DNA of 54,857 bases from Chloroflexi bacterium OLB13. Its GTDB lineage: Bacteria; Chloroflexota; Anaerolineae; Aggregatilineales; Phototrophicaceae. The notes under the pieces were generated by a model. It saw only the letters and a list, made by a program, of their open reading frames with translations, was not told the DNA's origin and ran no database searches. Where the stretch lies: positions 1 to 54,857 of the forward strand of contig JZRA01000051.1 of assembly GCA_001567485.1 (NCBI GenBank). Reading direction: 5' to 3'. Below, in pieces: positions 49,596-54,857 of the stretch. The translations under genes were made by a program, and so were the position numbers. Position 1 is the stretch's first letter, and each line of letters opens with the position of its first letter.

Positions 49596-50381
49596 TCAGC
49601 CGGCGTGCTCGTTGGATCGGCCTTGCCGCGCCGCCTCGAACAAGATAATTGACGCGGCGACCATGGCGTTGAGCGACTCGGTCGCGGCGGCCATCGGAAT
49701 CGCGATCTGCTTGCTGGCGAGGTTGGCGGCGTCGGCGCTCAGGCCGTGCGCCTCGCTCCCGACAATCAGCCCCCACGGCTTGAGCCAGTTCACCGCATCA
49801 TAGGCGGCGTCGCCTTCGGCGTCGGCGGCGTAGAGGGTGAGCGCTTCGCAGTAGCCGGCGATCTCCGCCCATGTCGCCTCAACGACCGGCAGGCGGAAGT
49901 GCGCGCCCATGCCGGCTCGCAGCGCCTTCGGATTGTACGGATCGGCGCACCCCGGCGCGAGAATCGCCAGATCGGCGCCGGCGGCCGCGGCCGAGCGCAG
50001 CAGCCCGCCCAGATTGCCCGGATCGCCGAGCGCGTCGCAGATCAGCACGCGGCGGGGGTTCTTCGGCAGCGGCGGCATGGGCAGCGGAAACACACCGATG
50101 ATCCCCTGCGGTGACTGCGTATCACTGACGTGCTGCATCACCTCGGCGCTGACGGCCAGTGTCGTGACGCGCGCTTTCGTCATTTTGGCGATTAGCGTCT
50201 CGTCGGAGTCGCCGGGGGTATACAGCACGAAATCGGGGCGGCTCCCGCGCTCCCACGCGTCACGCACGAGACGCGCGCCTTCGACGGCGATGCGCATGTA
50301 CTTGCGCCGGGTGCGGGGGCGTTCTTGCAATCCGCGTGTGAGCTTGACGCGCTCGTTCTGTAAGCTGGTGATGATGTCCAT
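49596..50381 (-). CDS. SpoU/TrmH-family RNA 2'-O-methyltransferase
   Basis: A 261-aa knotted SAM methyltransferase. Motif 1 is ALGDPGNLGGLLRSAAAAG, motif 2 is LIVGSEAHGLS, motif 3 is IPMAAATESLNAMVAASIIL: complete and in order. The N-terminal substrate-binding part starts ITSLQNERVKLTRGLQERP. It methylates the ribose of rRNA or tRNA; which nucleotide cannot be told. The gene stands alone and is followed on the 3' side by the convergent His-rich gene. Confidence 0.92.
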   Translation of the reverse strand: MDIITSLQNERVKLTRGLQERPRTRRKYMRIAVEGARLVRDAWERGSRPDFVLYTPGDSDETLIAKMTKARVTTLAVSAEVMQHVSDTQSPQGIIGVFPLPMPPLPKNPRRVLICDALGDPGNLGGLLRSAAAAGADLAILAPGCADPYNPKALRAGMGAHFRLPVVEATWAEIAGYCEALTLYAADAEGDAAYDAVNWLKPWGLIVGSEAHGLSADAANLASKQIAIPMAAATESLNAMVAASIILFEAARQGRSNEHAG

Positions 50382-50402
50382 GGCAAAGAGTGTACAGGGA
50401 TC

Positions 50403-50440
50403 AGGGGGAAGTTGGCAGGGGCTGTTGTCAGGAGTCAGGT
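50403..50440 (-). repeat. Heptamer array, reverse-strand copy 2
   Basis: On the minus strand: CTGACTC, CTGACAA, CAGCCCC and decayed units. A further forward-strand copy lies at 50536-50564 (CTGCCCC, CTGACAA, CTGACCC, CTGATAA). Both are in the 188-base gap before the dioxygenase 3' end. Confidence 0.55.
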
Positions 50441-50569
50441 GTGCTGCGCCTGCGCCGCCAGCACTCCGCTTCCAGCCTCAAGGACAGCCTTGTACGTGGG
50501 CTGTTGAGCGAAAATGGCGCGCCTTGAACGGACGCCTGCCCCCCTGACAACTGACCCCTGATAACGGCC

Positions 50570-51733
50570 CTACGGCCAGTTCGGGTCGATCCAGCTTGTC
50601 TGATAACCCGGTTTTTCAAGTTCGAGCGCATCCACGGCGATGTGCAGCGGATTGAACGTATCGACCATCACAGCCAGCTCGTGCGTCTCTTTCGCGCCGA
50701 TGCTCGCCTCGGTCGCGCCGGGCTGAGGGCCGTGTGGCAGGCCGGACGGGTGCATCGTGATGTCATACTTGTCGATCCCCTTGCGCGACATGAAGTTGCC
50801 GTCGCAGTAGTAGATCACCTCGTCGCTGTTGACGTTGCTGTGATTGTACGGCGCGGGGATGCCCTCGGGATGATAGTCGAACAGGCGCGGCACAAAGCTG
50901 CACACCACGAAGTTCCAGCCCTGAAACGTCTGATGCACCGGCGGCGGTTGATGAATGCGCCCGGTGATCGGCTCGAAGTCGGCGATATTGAACGCCCACG
51001 GGTACAGACATCCGTCCCAGCCGACGACGTCGTGCGGGTGATGATCGAGGATGTGCCGGCTGATCCCGTCGCGGACTTTGATGCGGATTTCAAACTCGCC
51101 GGTTTCGGTGCTGGCGTCGACGAACGCCGGCGCGCGGATGTCGCGCTCGCAGTACGGCGCGTGTTCGAGCAGTTGGCCGACTTTGTTGACGTACCGTTTC
51201 GGCGGCTCGATCTCCGACGGCGACTCGATCACGAAGAAGCGCGCCTCGCCGGACAAATCCATGCGCCACGTCGTGCCGAATGGGATCACCAGATAGTCGC
51301 CGGGGCTGAAGGACAGCGCGCCGAACTGGCTGTGCAGCGTGCCGGCGCCTTCATGCACGAACCACACTTCATACGCCTGCGCGTTGCGATAGAAGTAGTT
51401 CATGCTGGCGGTCGGACGGCTGACGCCCAGCGTGACGTCCTTATTGCCAAGCAGTGTGCGCCGCGCCGAGACCGGATCGCCACCCGCCGGCACGGAGGCC
51501 GTGGCGAATGCGCGATGACGCACCGCGCCATAGTCGGTGTAGTCGGTCTTGGCGGGGCCGAGGTATTCGGTGTGCATCACGCGCGGCGGCAGAAAGTGGT
51601 GATACAGCAAGGACTGTAAGCCGTGGAAGCCTTCCAGCCCCATGACTTCCTCGCGGAACAGCCCGCCGTCCGGCTTGCGGAACTGCGTATGGCGCTTGTG
51701 CGGCACGTCGCCGCGCTGAACATAGTACGGCAT
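50570..51733 (-). CDS. hmgA: Homogentisate 1,2-dioxygenase
   Basis: A 387-aa cupin-fold iron enzyme that opens the ring of homogentisate in tyrosine/phenylalanine breakdown. It is the short branch of the family. Typical blocks: MNYFYRNAQAYEVWFVHEG, GDYLVIPFGTTWRM, PRLFDYHPEGIPAPYNHSN (metal His), SDEVIYYCDGNFMSR, and LPHGPQPG (second His). A GGAAGG ribosome binding site precedes the ATG. No fumarylacetoacetase or maleylacetoacetate isomerase is in the window, so the pathway partners must lie elsewhere. Confidence 0.9.
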   Translation of the reverse strand: MPYYVQRGDVPHKRHTQFRKPDGGLFREEVMGLEGFHGLQSLLYHHFLPPRVMHTEYLGPAKTDYTDYGAVRHRAFATASVPAGGDPVSARRTLLGNKDVTLGVSRPTASMNYFYRNAQAYEVWFVHEGAGTLHSQFGALSFSPGDYLVIPFGTTWRMDLSGEARFFVIESPSEIEPPKRYVNKVGQLLEHAPYCERDIRAPAFVDASTETGEFEIRIKVRDGISRHILDHHPHDVVGWDGCLYPWAFNIADFEPITGRIHQPPPVHQTFQGWNFVVCSFVPRLFDYHPEGIPAPYNHSNVNSDEVIYYCDGNFMSRKGIDKYDITMHPSGLPHGPQPGATEASIGAKETHELAVMVDTFNPLHIAVDALELEKPGYQTSWIDPNWP

Positions 51734-51940
51734 CGAAAGAACCTTCCCCTATTACCCTCGGTTTCCTTCATTTTATCGGAGTTTGCCAGCTTGCGCCGAT
51801 AACTGTTCGGTGAGAACGGGCGGTTGGGGGAAGAATCGTCAAGCTGCTTGCGCGCTAGCCACCAGCGATCAAGGAAAGAAGTCCAGCATTGAACGGTGTG
51901 ATTTCGTTTGTGGCGAGGAAAAGGCGGGGATAACGCGGCG

Positions 51941-53196
51941 CTACCCCGCTGGCTCAACGACCGGCGCTGGCTCAGGTGTGATGGGGGCTGTGCGCAGCCG
52001 GATGACGTGCGACAATCCGAGCAGCGCCAGCGAACTCACCGCCATACCGATCAGGAACACGCTCAGTTGGCCGCCCTCGATCATCACCCCGGCGACGACC
52101 GCCACCAGCACATACGGGATCTTCGTCAGCAGCGCCACGGTCGACAGCGTTGTCGCGCGGATGGCGCTCGGCGTGCGCTGGTTGATGACGATGCTCAGCC
52201 ATGTGCGCGAGGTCGAGCGGCCATGTGCATCAGCAGCAGCGGCAGCACCCCCCACGCGCCCAGCGGCGCGGTCATCAGCAGCAGGGCCGCGAACATCCCG
52301 AAGTTGACGAGGGTCAGGCCGGTGATGTCACCCAAACGCCGCCGCAGGGCCGGCAGGAAGCGGATGATGACGGCGATCACGACGTAGGCGCTGCTCGCGA
52401 TGATCGCCTGCGCGTCCGGCCCGAAACCGAAGCTGATGGCGACGGCGGGCTGCACGATGCCCCAACTGTAGATGAAGAACACGCCGGTCAGGCCGAACAT
52501 CAGCGGGACGAACATGCGCAGGTGCGGCTTGATCAGTTCACGCGCGCCGGTCGCCAACTGCGCGAAATACCCGCGCAGCATGAAGCGCGCCGGTTCTCCA
52601 ACCTTCGGCTCGGTCAAACGAAGCGCCGCCACAAATCCGAGCAGATACACGACGCCCCGAATCAAATGCGGCATGCGCACGTCCACCTGATACATCCACG
52701 CGCCGATCAGGATGCACAGCATGATCGTTACAAGGCTGACGGAACTGTCGGCTGCGGCCACACGATCATAGTCGTATTCGAGCTTGTATTCCTTGAGCGT
52801 ATCGTAGGTCATAGCCTCCGCCGCGCCGCTGTACAGCGCGATGCCGACCTGAAACATCAGGAATCCGGCGATCAGCCCGCTGGCGGAGGTGGCCGATCCC
52901 ATCACGAGATAACCCAGCCCATTGATGAGCATGGCCGCGCGCAGTGTCCAGCGCTTGCCGATGATGTCTGCCAGCGCGCCGGTCGGAACTTCCATGAACA
53001 ACCCAAACGCGAACCCCAACGCATCGGTCAGGCCCAACTGGCCGAAGGTCATAAACAACTGCCAGAAGAAGATCCAGTTGCCGCCGATGAATACGGCGCT
53101 CTCGGCCGCGGTCATCAGATAGTTGACGCGGATGTTGGGGATGTCGGCATAGGGCAGAACGCGCAGGATATGCCGGCGCAGCGATGGGATCGGCAT
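51941..53196 (-). CDS. MFS transporter (frame break at about 52215)
   Basis: A major facilitator superfamily transporter of about 418 aa if joined. The N-terminal part (53196 to about 52220) has about ten helices, the first-loop motif FGLFMEVPTGALADIIGKR and TYDTLKEYKLEYDYDRV in the central loop. The C-terminal two helices (ATTLSTVALLTKIPYVLVAV, LSVFLIGMAVSSLALLGLS) continue in another frame from SRTWLSIVINQRTPSAIRA. The break is in 52205-52235 and needs one extra base. MPIPSLRRHIL at 53196 is the preferred start. It probably exports small molecules. Confidence 0.75.
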
Positions 53197-53307
53197 GGGA
53201 TCAGACTGTTGAGCGGACACCGGAATTGTATGGCGGATCGACGCCGGTTGTATAGCGCCGTGACCCCTAATGACCCATAAATTGGTGTCCGTGATGACGC
53301 GATGGGA

Positions 53308-54654
53308 TCAATTCGACGGCGTATGGGTGGCGAACATCACAGGCGGCAGAGTGTTCGTCGGCGGCGGCGTCGGGGTCGGCGGAATGCGGCCCGTCCAGCG
53401 TACCTGCCACACCTGACCGTAGATGAAATCGGCGACCAGCAGCGATCCATCCGGCGCAACCGTGACATCGGTCGGGCGGATCAGGCCGGTCACGAACGGC
53501 TCAGGCGTGAACGCGGCCAGCAGCTCAGGATCGGTCGGGACGCGATCCGGCTCGATGCGGATCACGCGCTGGCCTTCCGGCGTTCCGTTCCACAGCGTGA
53601 CGAACACCGACCCGAAGTAGTTGGCCGGAAACTGGGCGCCGGTGTACACGGTCACACCGCGCGGCAAGGTGAGCGGTGGCAGCGGCAGCAGATCAGGCAG
53701 GATGTCGAGCGAGTAGTCGGTCGGCGGACAGTCCTCGCAGCCACGCGGACGCCAGAACGGGAACCCGTAATGCCCGCCCTGAGTCACCGTCAGCACACGG
53801 TCGCCGATGCCGCCGTAGGTGCCGTTGTCGGTGGCGTACAGCCGGCCATCCGGCGCGAACGCCAGATCGTACGGCTCGCGGAAACCTTCGGCGTAGATAT
53901 CGATCGCGCCATTCTGCGGCTGCACGCGCAAGATCGACGCTTCGTTAGGCTGCGGCGTGACATGGCGCTCGAACTGCGGATTGGTCGGCTCGGCATGGTC
54001 GCTCAGGCTGCTGACGCCGAGGTAGATAAACCCGTCCGGGCCGGCGATCACACCCTCAGGCTGCCCGGTGACTCCGTCACGGCAGCACGGCAGATCGTCG
54101 ATCAGCAGAATCAGCGACCCTTCCGGGGTGCGCCGCCATAACGCCCCCGCCCCTTCTTCCGTGCGCGACGAGACGAACAGGATGTCGGTTCCGGGCAGAA
54201 ACGCCAGCCCGACCGGCGACTCGAAGGCCGCGGTGATCCGTTCGACCGTGCCAGCGGCGTTCATCGCATAGACTGACCCGCGGCGCGTGCCATTTTCGAG
54301 CACGGTCGCGTAGAGTCGCCCATCCGGCCCGAACGTGATCTGCTGCGGCTGGCCGGGGAATTGGCCGTAGCGCGTGATCTCGAAGCCCGGCGGGACTTGC
54401 AGGCGCTTGAGCCATCCATCGAGGTCGTCCTCACACGGGAAGTCGTCGCACGACCAGCCCGTCGGGGACGTCAGGGCGGCGGCCTGCGGCGTGATCGGCG
54501 GCGGCGCGCCGGCCACACTGGGCGGCGTCGGCGTCAGAATCGGGATGACCGGCTGGGCGGCGGCGCTTAGCCCTATGAGTCCCAACAGGAACCCCAACGT
54601 CAGCAGACGGAGGGGCCGGAATGGATGTCGCGGAGATGCGTTTGGTGTGTTCAC
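53308..54654 (-). CDS. Secreted glucose/sorbosone-dehydrogenase-like beta-propeller
   Basis: A 448-aa exported PQQ-dependent sugar dehydrogenase-like propeller, starting at the GTG of 54654. The signal peptide is LRLLTLGFLLGLIGLSAAAQP (about residues 16-36), then a Thr/Pro-rich linker. The propeller repeats include PPGFEITRYGQFPGQPQQI, PVGLAFLPGTDILFVSS, PEGVIAGPDGFIYLGVSS, EPYDLAFAPDGRLYATDNG and GGHYGFPFWRPRG (Cys nearby). It ends VTVAPDGSLLVADFIYGQVWQV. The pyrroloquinoline and calcium sites are not verifiable by eye. Oxidises sugars or aldehydes outside the cytoplasm if functional. Confidence 0.84.
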   Translation of the reverse strand: MNTPNASPRHPFRPLRLLTLGFLLGLIGLSAAAQPVIPILTPTPPSVAGAPPPITPQAAALTSPTGWSCDDFPCEDDLDGWLKRLQVPPGFEITRYGQFPGQPQQITFGPDGRLYATVLENGTRRGSVYAMNAAGTVERITAAFESPVGLAFLPGTDILFVSSRTEEGAGALWRRTPEGSLILLIDDLPCCRDGVTGQPEGVIAGPDGFIYLGVSSLSDHAEPTNPQFERHVTPQPNEASILRVQPQNGAIDIYAEGFREPYDLAFAPDGRLYATDNGTYGGIGDRVLTVTQGGHYGFPFWRPRGCEDCPPTDYSLDILPDLLPLPPLTLPRGVTVYTGAQFPANYFGSVFVTLWNGTPEGQRVIRIEPDRVPTDPELLAAFTPEPFVTGLIRPTDVTVAPDGSLLVADFIYGQVWQVRWTGRIPPTPTPPPTNTLPPVMFATHTPSN

Positions 54655-54857
54655 AAGGCCACAGTGTAGCGGTCGCCGCGGAACGTGTACAGGGAGAAGC
54701 CAAGTGGTGAGCGCCTCTCCAAGTGATGAGTGATGAGATGAGTCGTGAGTAAAGGGGAAACGAATGAAACACAGAGGGGAAAGGAGGACACAAAGAGGCC
54801 TATCCAAGTGACCTGAATTGATGCAGCGTGGGCCAAGATCGAAGCGATCTTGCCAAC

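Overview
The window is GC-rich, densely coded bacterial chromosome. It has no rRNA, tRNA, CRISPR array, transposase or phage genes that I can see. The protein types (YqhQ/DUF1385 membrane protein, RNase J, DUF433/DUF5615 toxin-antitoxin pair, GH94-like enzyme, proline/threonine-linker secreted proteins) and the many intergenic hairpin and heptamer repeats resemble Chloroflexota, probably an Anaerolineae-like lineage. That placement is inference from protein style, not a computed phylogeny.

Region 1 (about 549-11850, all minus strand) is the most striking block. It is a tightly packed, partly ATGA-overlapping operon for a sulfated surface glycan. It holds an ABC-2 exporter (permease 11006-11850, split by a frame change, and a Wzt-type ATPase with C-terminal domain 9702-11003), six different sulfotransferases, three glycosyltransferases and an FkbM-type methyltransferase. 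The likely logic is that the glycosyltransferases build a chain, the methyltransferase and sulfotransferases decorate it, and the ABC exporter moves it across the membrane, possibly reading a decorated end through the ATPase C-terminal domain.

Region 2 (12374-18006) has an APH(9)-like kinase overlapping a homocysteine S-methyltransferase, a lone MazF-type toxin next to an intact DUF433/DUF5615 pair, then YqhQ/DUF1385 and an M24 peptidase. Region 3 (18158-31098) is rich in membrane proteins. It has a GT87-like mannosyltransferase, a four-gene operon of small multi-pass proteins, and, divergent from that operon, a carotenoid-desaturase-like flavoprotein followed by a probable fusion of a multi-pass membrane domain, an alcohol-oxidase-like domain and a GMC flavoprotein. 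A GH94-like phosphorylase/hydrolase follows.

Region 4 (31268-39430) contains secreted and hypothetical proteins, a nucleotidyltransferase-like protein, a hydrolase, a methyltransferase-rhodanese-sulfurtransferase operon behind a perfect Crp-type palindrome, a kinase-fold protein lacking its catalytic Asp, the 3' fossil of an ammonium transporter, and a decayed second DUF433/DUF5615 pair. Region 5 (39647-54654) is mostly housekeeping and catabolism: RNase J, an SGNH hydrolase, a FemAB-like protein, RecA, a PduO-type cobalamin adenosyltransferase, a PLP decarboxylase, an aldo/keto reductase, a His-rich membrane peptide, an SpoU/TrmH rRNA/tRNA methyltransferase, homogentisate dioxygenase, an MFS transporter and a sorbosone/glucose-dehydrogenase-like secreted propeller.

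Six otherwise good genes are broken by frame changes, and all six need the same correction (one missing base). This points to single-base deletions in the assembled sequence rather than to six independent decay events. The DUF433/DUF5615 remnant at 39085-39430 does not fit that pattern and looks like true decay.
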